Source: Dethiosulfatarculus sandiegensis
GTDB lineage: Bacteria > Desulfobacterota > Desulfarculia > Desulfarculales > Desulfarculaceae
Direction: 5' to 3'
Length of the DNA stretch: 64,000 nucleotides
NCBI RefSeq assembly: GCF_000931935.2
Contig: NZ_AZAC01000019.1
Span: 1-64,000 of the forward strand
Part shown: positions 36,428 to 45,526 of the stretch, piece by piece
Position numbering within the stretch: the stretch's first letter is position 1
Layout: each line of letters opens with the position of its first letter
Position numbers and translations under genes: made by a program
Notes under the pieces: generated by a model
Told to the model about the DNA's origin: nothing
Database searches by the model: none
What the model saw: the letters and a program-made list of their open reading frames with translations, nothing else

Positions 36428-36967
36428 ATGACTGAATCTTATACTGAAAATGTTTTCAGATATATACGCCAGATAATCAGGGCCACGGACCTGTACAGCC
36501 GCAAGGTTAACAAACAATACCGGCTGACTGTTCCTCAGGTGGTATGCCTGCGGCAAATCATGGAAAGTGAGTTCATCACCCCTTCTAGCCTGGCGGATAA
36601 CGTCTATTTGAGCAGGGCGACCATTACAGGCATTCTGGACCGTCTGGAAAGCCGGGGATTGCTGCAAAGGCAACGCAACAATCCTGATCGCCGCAAAATT
36701 TATGTGAGCCTGACTCCCAAAGGCCAAGAGCTGACCGAAAATCTTCCCACTCCTTTGCAGGACAAGTTCGCCGAGCGATTTGAGAGTCTCCCCTATGAAA
36801 AGCAGAGGCAAATTGACGAACTGCTTGCTTCAGTGGTGGAGATGATGAACGCCCAGGATCTGCAAGCTGCTCCGGTTGTTTGCACCGGATACTGGAACAG
36901 CAAGGGCGAAATGCTGGAAGCGCCGGAAACTCAAAAAAACAAAACAGAGAAAGAATCTTCGGGCTAA
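36428..36967 (+). CDS. MarR-family regulator of compatible-solute transport
   Basis: 179 residues. The winged helix-turn-helix spans about 30-110 (LTVPQVVCLRQIMESEFITP; the recognition helix includes YLSRATITGILDRLE; the wing is NNPDRRKIYVSLT). A charged tail (about 150-179) is longer than in typical MarR proteins. It lies 30 bases before proV in the same direction. MarR-type proteins such as CosR and EctR control betaine/ectoine genes in other bacteria, so an osmotic-response role is a fair inference. Confidence 0.85.
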   Translation: MTESYTENVFRYIRQIIRATDLYSRKVNKQYRLTVPQVVCLRQIMESEFITPSSLADNVYLSRATITGILDRLESRGLLQRQRNNPDRRKIYVSLTPKGQELTENLPTPLQDKFAERFESLPYEKQRQIDELLASVVEMMNAQDLQAAPVVCTGYWNSKGEMLEAPETQKNKTEKESSG

Positions 36968-36997
36968 GAAAGCCTTACAAAAGGTCAAAGGAAAAGT

Positions 36998-38206
36998 ATG
37001 AGTGAAAAAATTCAGATAGAAGGGTTGTATAAAATTTTCGGCCCTAACCCGAAAAAGGGGCTGGAGCTTAGCAAAAAGGGCCTCAGCAAGCAAGAAATCC
37101 TGGAGAAAACCGGCATGACCGTAGGTGTCCAGGATGCCAACTTTACCATCGACGAAGGCGAAATTTTTGTAATTATGGGGCTTTCCGGCTCCGGCAAATC
37201 CACCATAGTTCGCATGTTCAATCGCCTTATCAAGCCCACCGCGGGCAACGTCCTTGTAGACGGCCAAAACGTAACCACCATGACCCATGATGAACTGGTC
37301 AGCTTCAGACTGCACAACATGAGCATGGTCTTTCAGTCGTTTGCCCTTTTGCCGAACCTTACGGTTTTGGAAAATGCCGCCTTTGGCCTGGAGTTGGCCC
37401 AGGTTGATAAGAAAAAAAGGAATGAACGCGCAGGTCTGGCACTGGCCCAGGTTGGCCTGGAAGGTTGGGAAGACTCCCTTCCCGCACAGCTCAGCGGTGG
37501 TATGCAACAAAGGGTGGGCCTGGCCAGGGCGCTGGCTGTTGACCCGGCCATCCTTTTGATGGATGAGGCCTTCAGCGCCCTGGACCCGCTTATCAGGACC
37601 GAGATGCAAGATGAGCTTATAAACCTGCAGGAAAAACAAAAAAGAACCGTGGTGTTTATTTCCCATGATCTGGACGAAGCCCTGCGGATAGGAGACCGCA
37701 TCGCCATCATGGAAGGCGGCCGCGTTGTTCAGGTGGGTACGCCGGAAGATATTTTGCAGAACCCGGCCGACGACTATGTACGGGCCTTTTTCCGAGGTGT
37801 GGACCCAACCAATGTTATCTCCGCCGGAGATATTGTCCGCGATGTCTACCCAACCATCATTAAAACCAAAGATGGCAGCCTGCGCACAACCCACGAACTT
37901 TTAAGCCAAAAAGACCGTTCCTATGGTTATGTTCTTGACTCCCAGCGCCGTTTTCTCGGCTTAGTATCCACCGAAAGCCTGACCAAGGCCATAGAGGAAA
38001 ACACAGGCAAGGCTTCTCTGGACAAGGCCTATATTAAAGATGCCACGGCCGTGAACATGGATGACTCCATGCAGGATATATTGCCCGAAGTGGCCTCCCG
38101 CAACTGGCCCATACCAGTGGTAAACGAAAACAACGTCTACAAAGGCGTTGTTTCCAAATACAGTTTCTTAAAGACTCTCCACAGGGCTGATCAGGCAGTG
38201 GCTTAG
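36998..38206 (+). CDS. proV: Glycine betaine/proline betaine ABC transporter ATP-binding protein
   Basis: 402 residues. The N-terminal ProV extension includes YKIFGPNPKKGLELSKKGLS. The ATPase domain has Walker A GLSGSGKSTIVRMFNRLIKP, signature LSGGMQQRVGLARAL, Walker B LLMDEAFSALDPL and switch His in FISHDLDEAL. Two C-terminal CBS repeats (about 280-400) should sense ionic strength or nucleotides. First transport gene after the MarR regulator. Confidence 0.95.
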   Translation: MSEKIQIEGLYKIFGPNPKKGLELSKKGLSKQEILEKTGMTVGVQDANFTIDEGEIFVIMGLSGSGKSTIVRMFNRLIKPTAGNVLVDGQNVTTMTHDELVSFRLHNMSMVFQSFALLPNLTVLENAAFGLELAQVDKKKRNERAGLALAQVGLEGWEDSLPAQLSGGMQQRVGLARALAVDPAILLMDEAFSALDPLIRTEMQDELINLQEKQKRTVVFISHDLDEALRIGDRIAIMEGGRVVQVGTPEDILQNPADDYVRAFFRGVDPTNVISAGDIVRDVYPTIIKTKDGSLRTTHELLSQKDRSYGYVLDSQRRFLGLVSTESLTKAIEENTGKASLDKAYIKDATAVNMDDSMQDILPEVASRNWPIPVVNENNVYKGVVSKYSFLKTLHRADQAVA

Positions 38207-38266
38207 TGTTTAATTATTTAAAAAACAACGCCACCTGTTAATCAAATGTTCGGAGAAAAAAGTAAT

Positions 38267-39097
38267 ATGTTTGAAGATAAAGTTATTCCTCTAGATATAT
38301 GGGTTAGCCAATTTGTGGAATGGTTGGTTGACAATTACCGTGATTTTTTCCAGACAATTAAATGGCCGGTTGACCAAACCCTGATGGGGCTTGACTCAGC
38401 GTTAAACGCCATTCACCCTCTCATTGTAATTGCGGTGATCGCTTTTGCGGCCTGGCGTTTTTCAGGTGTGATTCTGGCCATTTTTTCAACCGCGGTAATG
38501 GTTCTGATCGGGCTTTTGGGGTTATGGGGAGAAACCATGACAACCTTGGCCATGGTCCTTTCCGCGGTTCTCTTCTGCGCCGTCGCCGGACTTCCCCTGG
38601 GTATCATGGCAGCCAGGAGCGAACGGTTTGACTCATTTTTAAGACCGATCTTAGACGCAATGCAGACCACGCCCGCCTTTGTCTATCTGGTTCCGATTGT
38701 CATGCTCTTTTCCGTGGGCAATGTGGCAGGTGTTTTGGCCACCATCATCTTTGCCCTGCCCCCGATCATCAGGTTGACCAACCTGGGGATCCGAGGTGTG
38801 CCCAAAGAGTTGATCGAGGCTGCCCAGGCCTTTGGCGGGACCCGCTGGCAAATCTTACGTAAAGTACAGATCCCCCTGGCCATGCCCACCATATTGGCCG
38901 GCCTTAATCAAACCATAATGATGGCTCTTTCCATGGTGGTTATCGCCGCCCTGATCGGAGCCGGTGGTTTGGGATCACCCGTGATTTTGGGCTTGAACAC
39001 TCTTGATATCGGCAGGGCTGTTATCGGCGGCTTAAGCATTGTGTTCATGGCCATGGTGTTGGACCGGATAACCCAGTCCATGGCCCAGAAAGACTAA
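38267..39097 (+). CDS. proW: Glycine betaine ABC transporter permease
   Basis: 276 residues from the preferred start, with about six membrane helices. The N-terminal domain (VSQFVEWLVDNYRDFFQTI) and the EAA loop (EAAQAFGGTRWQILRKVQIP) match ProW. GGAGAA nine bases before 38267 is better than the unsupported ATG at 38246. A 14-base hairpin follows its stop, ahead of the binding-protein genes. Confidence 0.9.
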   Translation: MFEDKVIPLDIWVSQFVEWLVDNYRDFFQTIKWPVDQTLMGLDSALNAIHPLIVIAVIAFAAWRFSGVILAIFSTAVMVLIGLLGLWGETMTTLAMVLSAVLFCAVAGLPLGIMAARSERFDSFLRPILDAMQTTPAFVYLVPIVMLFSVGNVAGVLATIIFALPPIIRLTNLGIRGVPKELIEAAQAFGGTRWQILRKVQIPLAMPTILAGLNQTIMMALSMVVIAALIGAGGLGSPVILGLNTLDIGRAVIGGLSIVFMAMVLDRITQSMAQKD

Positions 39098-39112
39098 CTC
39101 GCAGTAGAAAAA

Positions 39113-39143
39113 CGAGCCGTCCTTTATGGTAAAGGACGGCTCG
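39113..39143 (+). terminator. Hairpin between proW and proX
   Basis: Perfect 14-base arms (39113-39126 and 39130-39143) around a 3-base loop, with no U run. It may partly stop transcription or cap mRNA ends, setting a different level for proX than for proVW. Confidence 0.65.
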
Positions 39144-39310
39144 GCCAACACAAACCCGACTGCCTTGGTGCAGTTTGCCTCCTAATTAACTGGTTGAAAA
39201 CTATCTCACTAACAAAGGACCGTCCCGGATCAACAAGAGGGCCCTTAACGCAATAAGTACAACCAATTCTTTGTAACATACCTATTTAGCTTAGCAACGG
39301 AGGAAACTAC

Positions 39311-40345
39311 ATGCGACTTTTTAAGTTAACCTTACTTTTTACCTTAATAGCCTCCTTGGCAGTAGTTGCACCGGCACTTGCCGATTATAACAAACCCGGC
39401 GAGGGAGTGGTCGTAAAACCCGCACGTGCAACCTGGAACACGGGATTTTTCCAGGAAGCCCTGGTCCGTCAGGGACTCAAGGAACTGGGCTACGATGTCA
39501 AGGCCCCCAAGGATTTGCAGAACCCCATTTTCTACAAATCCGTAACCTTAGGTGACGTGGATTACTGGACCAATGGCTGGTTTCCCAACCATGACAGCCA
39601 ACTCCCTAAAAACTTCAATGAAAAAGCAGGCAAGTACGGCTACGTAGTAAAAGCCGGTGGTATGCAGGGCTACCTGGTCTCTAAAAAAGATGTGGAGAAA
39701 TTCGGCATCAAGTCCCTGGATGACTTCAAGCGCCCCGAAGTTATAAAGGCCTTTGACCGCACAGGCAACGGCAAAGCCGATTTAACCGCCTGCCCTCCGG
39801 GATGGGGTTGCGAAAACGTCATCTCCCACCACATGAAAGTTTACAACCTTAAAAAATACATCAACCCTATCAAGGCCTCTTATGAAGCGGGCATGGCCTC
39901 TGCTCTGGGTGACTTCAAAAGCGGCAAGCCGGTCTTTTTCTATACCTGGGCCCCCAACTGGACCATCTTTAAATTGAAACCCGGCAAGGATGTCATGTGG
40001 ATCAACGTCCCCAAAATCATCCCCAAGGCCTCCCAGAAGGCAGCCGAAGAGCGTATGACCGTCAGCGGAGTTAAAGGCGCGGTCAGCGATCCGCTTAAGG
40101 CTGGTTTTGTGGTCAGCGATATCCGTATCGTGGCCAACAAAAAATTCGTGGATAAAAACCCGGCTGCACAAAAATTCTTTGAAGTCTTCACCTTGCCCTT
40201 GAATGACATCAACGCCCAGAACACCTTGATGTATGAGGGTCAAAAATCCCAAAAGGATATTGAGCGTCATGTGGCGGACTGGATCTCCAAAAACAAGAAA
40301 ACCTGGGATTCCTGGCTGGACGCAGCACGCAAAGCTGCCAAGTAA
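39311..40345 (+). CDS. proX: Glycine betaine-binding protein ProX, copy 1
   Basis: 344 residues with a signal peptide (LFKLTLLFTLIASLAVVAPA, cut near LA-DYN). The ProX-type binding regions are present: ATWNTGFFQEAL, DVDYWTNGWFPNHD, CPPGWGCENV and FFYTWAPNWTIFKLK. The Trp residues in these segments are the likely aromatic cage for the trimethylammonium group. CAACGGAGG stands upstream of the ATG. It is followed by a strong hairpin and then by a second proX about 75% identical by eye. Confidence 0.9.
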   Translation: MRLFKLTLLFTLIASLAVVAPALADYNKPGEGVVVKPARATWNTGFFQEALVRQGLKELGYDVKAPKDLQNPIFYKSVTLGDVDYWTNGWFPNHDSQLPKNFNEKAGKYGYVVKAGGMQGYLVSKKDVEKFGIKSLDDFKRPEVIKAFDRTGNGKADLTACPPGWGCENVISHHMKVYNLKKYINPIKASYEAGMASALGDFKSGKPVFFYTWAPNWTIFKLKPGKDVMWINVPKIIPKASQKAAEERMTVSGVKGAVSDPLKAGFVVSDIRIVANKKFVDKNPAAQKFFEVFTLPLNDINAQNTLMYEGQKSQKDIERHVADWISKNKKTWDSWLDAARKAAK

Positions 40346-40361
40346 AGCTAAAATTTAATTT

Positions 40362-40399
40362 CTCAAGAGGGCATCCCCAAAAGGGGATGCCCTCTTGAG
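40362..40399 (+). terminator. Strong hairpin behind proX copy 1
   Basis: Seventeen-base perfect arms (40362-40378 and 40383-40399) with an AAAA loop, 17 bases after the stop. The 3' side is not U-rich. It should separate copy 1 from copy 2. Confidence 0.75.
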
Positions 40400-40850
40400 A
40401 TTGCTGACAAATCAGGCACTCTAGCATTGAATGCCCGGTTTAACATTTATTAATGGTATATTTTTCCGACAAATGACTTATCGATTTATCACTTTACTTT
40501 TCACCAAGTCTCAGGGAGACTAACCAACTAAAAATTCAAGCCAAATAACTACACTTTACATTATTCAAGTTTTAAATAATCTTAAGAGGTCCATATTATT
40601 TTACCCAATCCCTTGACTTGGGGACAGACTTATCCTAATACTAAACAGTGCAAAAAATCCGCTTTAGCGGCCCCAAGGCCGATCTTCTAAATATTCCATC
40701 TTGATCCCCCTGACCTTTTGCTGGTCAGTAAAGCCCCAAAGGGCCGACGCAGCGGAGTCGCGTTTTAAAAAGGGGCCTTTCCCGAACGATTATCGCGGCA
40801 ATCTTTTGACATAACCAAAACCCAATTATTTATTGAGTAGAGGAGACCTA
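40400..40850. promoter_or_regulatory. Control region of the second proX
   Basis: About 450 bases without a gene. The left part is AT-rich. The right part has small hairpins (CTGACC...GGTCAG at 40710-40728; an inverted CGAC...GTCG near 40743-40757). A separate promoter for the second proX is likely. GAGGAG precedes the start at 40851. Confidence 0.35.
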
Positions 40851-41903
40851 ATGCGAAAAATCAAACTGGCTATCACTCTTTTACTGACCTTTTCCCTTCT
40901 CTCCACAGCCCCTGTATTTGCCGACTATCAAAAGCCCGGTGAAGGCGTTGAAGTGAGCCCCGCCCGCGCAACCTGGAACACCGGTTTTTTTCAAGAGGCC
41001 CTTGTCCGCAAAGGACTGCAAGAGCTGGGTTATAAAGTTGAAAAACCCAAAAATCTCAGCAACCCAATTTTTTATAAATCCCTGGTCATGGGAGACGTGG
41101 ACTACTGGACCAATGGCTGGTTCCCGCTTCACAATGCACAACTTCCCAAAAATTTTGACCAAAAAGGCGAAATGATCGGGTATGTGGTTAAGGCCGGAGG
41201 GCTTCAGGGCTACCTGGTGTCCAAAAGGGAAGTAGACAAGTTCAACATCAAGTCTCTGGAAGACTTTAAGCGTCCCGAAGTAAAAAAGGCCTTTGACATT
41301 AATGGCGACGGCAAGGCCGATCTTACTGCCTGCCCTCCGGGCTGGGGCTGTGAAACCGTGATCAGACACCATAGCAAGGTCTACGACTTAAAGGACCACA
41401 TCAAGCCCATTAAGGCCGCCTATGAAGCAGGCATGGCCTCTGCCCTGGGCAACTATAAAAGCGGCAAGCCGATTTTTTTCTACACCTGGGCTCCTAACTG
41501 GACCATGTACAAGCTGAAACCAGGTAAAGATGTCATGTGGATCAATGTGCCTAAAATCATTCCCAAGGAGAGTCAAAAGGAAAACGTCTCCCGCATGACC
41601 GTCGCCGGGGTCAAGGGCGCGGTCTCAGATCCCTTGAAAACCGGTTTTGTGGTCAGCGATATCCGCATAGTGGCCAACAAAAATTTCCTCAAGAAAAATC
41701 CCGCGGCCAAAAAGTTCTTTGAAATCTTTAAGCTCCCCTTGTCTGAAATAAACGCCCAAAACACCAGAATGCATCACGGCGAAAAATCCGCCAAGGATAT
41801 CGAGCGTCATGCCAACGAATGGATAGCGGCGCATAAAGACCTGTGGAATTCCTGGCTGGAAGCTGCTCGCAAGGCCGCTGACCAAGCCGAAAAAACCAAA
41901 TAA
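40851..41903 (+). CDS. proX: Glycine betaine-binding protein ProX, copy 2
   Basis: 350 residues with a signal peptide (RKIKLAITLLLTFSLLSTAP, cut near VFA-DYQ). All binding segments of copy 1 recur (ATWNTGFFQEAL, DVDYWTNGWFPLHN, CPPGWGCETV, FFYTWAPNWTMYKLK), so both should bind betaines. Differences lie on the surface: copy 2 has FDQKGEMIGY where copy 1 has FNEKAGKYGY, and a charged C-terminal tail DQAEKTK. A TTG at 40833 is in frame, but GAGGAG fits the ATG at 40851. It arose by tandem duplication and may bind a second solute or respond to a different signal. Confidence 0.9.
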   Translation: MRKIKLAITLLLTFSLLSTAPVFADYQKPGEGVEVSPARATWNTGFFQEALVRKGLQELGYKVEKPKNLSNPIFYKSLVMGDVDYWTNGWFPLHNAQLPKNFDQKGEMIGYVVKAGGLQGYLVSKREVDKFNIKSLEDFKRPEVKKAFDINGDGKADLTACPPGWGCETVIRHHSKVYDLKDHIKPIKAAYEAGMASALGNYKSGKPIFFYTWAPNWTMYKLKPGKDVMWINVPKIIPKESQKENVSRMTVAGVKGAVSDPLKTGFVVSDIRIVANKNFLKKNPAAKKFFEIFKLPLSEINAQNTRMHHGEKSAKDIERHANEWIAAHKDLWNSWLEAARKAADQAEKTK

Positions 41904-41947
41904 GAAGGACAAAAGTTAGCTGATTAAAGGGTGCGGGCCATGAAATA

Positions 41948-41971
41948 CCCCTAAAATCAGAGATTTTGGGG
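41948..41971 (+). terminator. Hairpin behind proX copy 2
   Basis: CCCC-T-AAAATC (41948-41958) pairs with GATTTTGGGG (41962-41971) with one bulged T and a 3-base loop, 44 bases after the stop. Confidence 0.55.
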
Positions 41972-41978
41972 ACCCCGA

Positions 41979-42095
41979 ATGACGGCCTGCCGAATTGCGA
42001 GGCTTTCTTAAGACGAGTAATTCTAGCCACTTGGCAAAACCGCGGTTTTGCCAAGTGGCCTCTGACAAAGTCCAGGAGGACTTTGTCAGCAAGCT
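41979..42095 (-). repeat. Dispersed double-hairpin element, copy B
   Basis: Inverse copy of 21792-21908, about 85% identical by eye. Hairpin 2 (42026-42059) is here a perfect 34-base palindrome. Hairpin 1 (arms 42062-42073 and 42078-42089) is a perfect 12-base stem. One pair differs between copies by a double change (C-G in copy A, A-T in copy B), so the stem, not the sequence, is conserved. It sits behind the second proX. Confidence 0.75.
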
Positions 42096-42097
42096 AG

Positions 42098-42164
42098 TGT
42101 GCGGCCCGCATGGCCGCACACTTTTGCAATAAATTTAAAAGGAGCCGCAGGATCTTGCGGCTCA
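42098..42164. terminator. Two further hairpins before the TIM-barrel gene
   Basis: TGTGCGGCC (42098-42106) pairs with GGCCGCACA (42112-42120). GAGCCGCA (42143-42150) pairs with TGCGGCTC (42157-42164). With the element to the left this makes a run of four stem-loops in 200 bases, an unusual density. The rest of the gap to 42316 shows nothing clear. Confidence 0.5.
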
Positions 42165-42316
42165 GCTCGCCCCAACCAGCCGGGCCTCTCTTTACCTTAC
42201 GATCACATCCATGGTTTTCCTTGGCTTGAACATCTGAAACGTAATAAAATCCATTCTATTTACAGTCTATCTACTAAGCGGCGTCATTTTTCCAAATCCA
42301 GTTTACGGAGGCCTGC

Positions 42317-43099
42317 ATGATCACCCTGGGCTGCTCCACCTGGTTTTTGAGGCATATGCCTATCTCCGAGGCCTTGCGCATCATCAAGCAAAACGGATTT
42401 TCCCTGGCCGAGGTTTGGAGCGACCAGATCCAGCTTCACGGCGGGTCGGCCAGGGAGATAGGCGCCCTGGCCCGGCAACTCGGCCTGGAGCTTACCTGGC
42501 ATGCAGCCTCCCATGATCTTAACCTCACCTCGCGCAACTCCTATTTGCGGGAGGCGGCATTTGAACAGACCAAAGCCTGCCTGGACCTGGCCAAGGAAGC
42601 CGGGGCCAGCCTCCTGGTCCTTCATCCCGGGCGCAAATCCTTTACCGCAGACGAGGATGACTATTACTGGGCTTTAATGCGCCATATTTTCTCGGACTTA
42701 AGCAAGGAGGCCCAAAAAAGGGGAATTCCATTGGCCCTGGAGCTGATGGAAACAAAGCCCTGCGAGCTTGTCTGCTCTTTAGAAGCCTTTGCCAAGGTGG
42801 CGGCCTGGAATCTTTCCAACCTTTTCTTCACCGTGGACCTGGCCCACTTGAATACCTGGGGTGATCCCTGCCGAATCTGGCAATCGTTTGATCAGAAAAA
42901 ATTGCTGCACATACACTTAAGCGACAACAGCCTTGAGACCATGCACCTGCCTTTAGGCCGGGGCAACATGAATCTGGACCGTCTTTTAAGGCTGATCAAA
43001 AAGGATTTTAAAAAAAGCATCGTCTTGGAAGGGCCCAGCCAGGGGGGCCTGCCCCGTGACTTGGCGGCCGAATTTGATTTTATGAAAAAACGCCTTTAG
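42317..43099 (+). CDS. Sugar phosphate isomerase/epimerase-like TIM-barrel protein
   Basis: 260 residues of the xylose-isomerase-like (AP endonuclease 2) fold. Metal-binding residues are plausible in LVLHPGRKSF, ALELMETKPCE (Glu), FTVDLAHLNTWG (Asp, His) and LLHIHLSDNSLETMHLPLGR (His, Asp, His). The last motif is typical of this superfamily. GGAGG lies just before the ATG. The exact reaction (isomerase, epimerase, dehydratase or endonuclease) cannot be told. The right neighbour is an IS remnant, so any operon partner may have been lost. Confidence 0.75.
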   Translation: MITLGCSTWFLRHMPISEALRIIKQNGFSLAEVWSDQIQLHGGSAREIGALARQLGLELTWHAASHDLNLTSRNSYLREAAFEQTKACLDLAKEAGASLLVLHPGRKSFTADEDDYYWALMRHIFSDLSKEAQKRGIPLALELMETKPCELVCSLEAFAKVAAWNLSNLFFTVDLAHLNTWGDPCRIWQSFDQKKLLHIHLSDNSLETMHLPLGRGNMNLDRLLRLIKKDFKKSIVLEGPSQGGLPRDLAAEFDFMKKRL

Positions 43100-43254
43100 G
43101 CGATCTTCAAGCCAGGTAAAAACCTTTCCCGGTTTAGCAACCTGAAGGGATTGAATTGAAAGGCTCGCCAAAGTCAGTCGGACTCCCCCCGGCATCAGAC
43201 AGGTTCAGTCAGTATAATTGACAATAAATCCCTAGGTGTTGTTAACAAGGACAT

Positions 43255-44035
43255 TGTTCACAATTATGCAATCTTGAGATTGGTGGTTTGCGATTTAAAG
43301 CGGAGTGTGGCCGCTGTTGGTTGTAGAAGTCAGTCCATGGTTTGAGGTGCTCTGTTCTTTCCTCGGAGTTTTCATGAGCCTGGCTGTAAGCCCATTCCTT
43401 GACGCTTGTTTGGATGAAGCGCTCTGCCTTGCGGTTGGTGCGGGGCGTATATGGCCGCGTGGTCACATGCTTGGCCTTGATGTGGTCCACAGCTGTCTTG
43501 AACAAGTAAGGGAACACCAGTCAATATCCGCCATTAATCTACTGATGGCCACACCATGCCTTTGGAACCAAGCTGCGGCACGGATCAGAAAACAGATGGC
43601 ACTGGTTGCTTTTTCGTCCGGCAGCACCTCGGTGCAGGCTGTGCGACTGTTATCATCGACGCAGACATGCGGGTATTCCCAGCCTGACTTGCGTCTTTTG
43701 CCGGAACGGTCACCGGTGATGCAATGTCCCACACCGTCGATCTTTCCCAACCTCTTTGATATCAAGATGGACCATGTCGCCTGGAGCTTTGTGCTCGCAC
43801 AACAGGAATCGGTTCATCCAGACCAGACAACTTATTCAAGCCCAAAGCCTCAGTTCAAGACCAACCGTGGAAAGAGGCAGGGAAAGAAAATAGGCAATGG
43901 CTGTCCCGGTCATCCTCAAGCGCCTCATAGCCGCGATGGTGGCAACCTGCTCAACAGGCATCCGCTTGGGGCTGTCTATAGGCTTTGAGCTACGGGTATG
44001 CAAAGCTGCCAGCTCCCCTTGCATATTGAAAACCA
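43255..44035 (-). mobile_element. IS481-family transposase remnant, copy B
   Basis: About 780 bases, same orientation as copy A. It keeps more of the N-terminus: a helix-turn-helix region with HTRSSKPIDSPKRMPVEQVA and ATIAAMRRLRMTGTAIAYFL. It also keeps the DDE core segments and an intact end FYNQQRPHSALNRKPPISRL. It is broken by frameshifts near 43515, 43765 and 43850. The shared end TGTTCACA lies at 43255-43262. On the other side the frame runs into unrelated sequence near 44020-44035, so this copy too is truncated. Confidence 0.85.
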
Positions 44036-44099
44036 ACACTCAATGCAAGTCACCATCACCAGATTGCCGATTCCACCCAACAGGCTGGGATTATTTGCA

Positions 44100-44947
44100 A
44101 AAGAATCCGTTTTGATAACTAATCCCGTAAAGGTGAAAATCGAGACAGACAAAGAGGGGGATCTTTATTTTTCCAACGATACCACGCTTAATGATTTCAG
44201 CCGCATAGCAGATCCCAAAACAGCAGCTAAAGGCGGAGCAATAGGCAAACTCTCCACCCTGGGGATTAAACTCAGCGGTCTTTTGGCCACAGCCGGACTT
44301 TTGACCGTAGCCCTTGGCTTTGCGCCCCAGACTTCAATTTCCAACATTATTTCAGGTTTTTTCCTGTTAATGAAAAAACCTTTGAAGTAGGCGACGTGGT
44401 GGAGATTGAAGGCGAGGTGGGCATAGTCCTCTCGCTGGATCTGCTCTCAACCAAGCTGCGCACCTTTGCCAACCTCTTTGTTCGCATACCCAACGAAAAC
44501 ATCCTGAAAAATTCCGTCAAGACTTCCAGCAAATACAAGGTAAGACGCATCACCGTTGATTTTTCAATTGCATACAAGGAGAAAATAGCCGAGGCAAAAG
44601 AAGTGGTGCGCAAGTTCCCGAAAGCCAGCCCACTCGTCCTGGAAGAACCCAAACCTATGACAATAACAACCTCTCTTGCAGACTCAGGAGTCCTGTTGGA
44701 GGGCATAGTCTGGATTGACCGCACCCAATTACTGAAAGCCAAAGACGTTGTAACCGCTGGGATAAAAAAGGCGCTGGATGATGCGGGCATTGAAATACCC
44801 CACCCGCATTTGACACTTTATCTCGGAGACCCGAAACTATTGTCTAAAAAAGGGAGCGCCGTTGCCCCGTTCGGCGCGCGCATCCCCAAGACACGAATTC
44901 TGCCCTTAAAGGATTCCCATCGACCCAAAAGAAAAAATCACCAATGA
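44100..44947 (+). pseudogene. MscS-type mechanosensitive channel, frameshifted and 5'-truncated
   Basis: One frame gives the pore helix and its end (STLGIKLSGLLATAGLLTVA, then GFAPQTSISNIISGFFLL). After a one-base shift near 44368 a second frame continues with EKTFEVGDVVEIEGEVGIV and the rest of the cytoplasmic domain to 44947. The order matches MscS, so a base was lost in the chain (or in the sequence read). The part before the pore helix (44100-44240) does not look like the usual first two helices, and the IS remnant ends about 70 bases further left. The original start is missing. Confidence 0.75.
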
Positions 44948-45526
44948 GTCAGTTTTATTATTATGCCAAGCAGTGAAAACAAGGGGATTTGGCTGTTTTC
45001 ATGAGAGTCTGCGGCAATAGCAAAGGGATCAACCGTAAATAATCACCTCTTCGCACCCGCCCCATACAGGGACAGGTCCCTTCCCCTAAGCAAACAAAAG
45101 CAGCCCCGGGGCTTTATCAAACAGGTGTCACTGCAAGCCGTTGGAGCCCAACCACCAGTCCTCCACGTTTTTATTAATGTGTAAAAAAATGCCTGAGTCC
45201 TTGGCAGAGGCGCAATTCATATTTATTCAGCTCTGAATTACATTTTCTCCCGGACCGCTAAAGCACCAGAGGTGTTGGTGAATTACATATTCAGAATCCA
45301 TTTTGGTTTTTTAAAAATGACTTGCAACTTTGCTCAAAATTATTTCATGCGATAAGTATAGTTAATCAGGGAAATATAACTTTAGTATAATACTCGCCTT
45401 TTCCAGGCCTTCCCTACTCTGGCGGGGTGCTTGCCAGGCAAATCACCCTTGCTTTCTGAGCTGAAAAAACCTTTAGCCCGGAGTTTTCCCTTGTCCCCCC
45501 AAAGATATCAACGGCCAAAAACCAAA
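44948..45526. promoter_or_regulatory. Region upstream of the sigma54 activator
   Basis: About 580 bases, mainly AT-rich, no gene recognised. TATAAT at 45386-45391 could be a -10 box, with a poor -35 candidate near 45363. Reading frame is open from 45431, but I prefer the later start of the activator. Confidence 0.3.
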
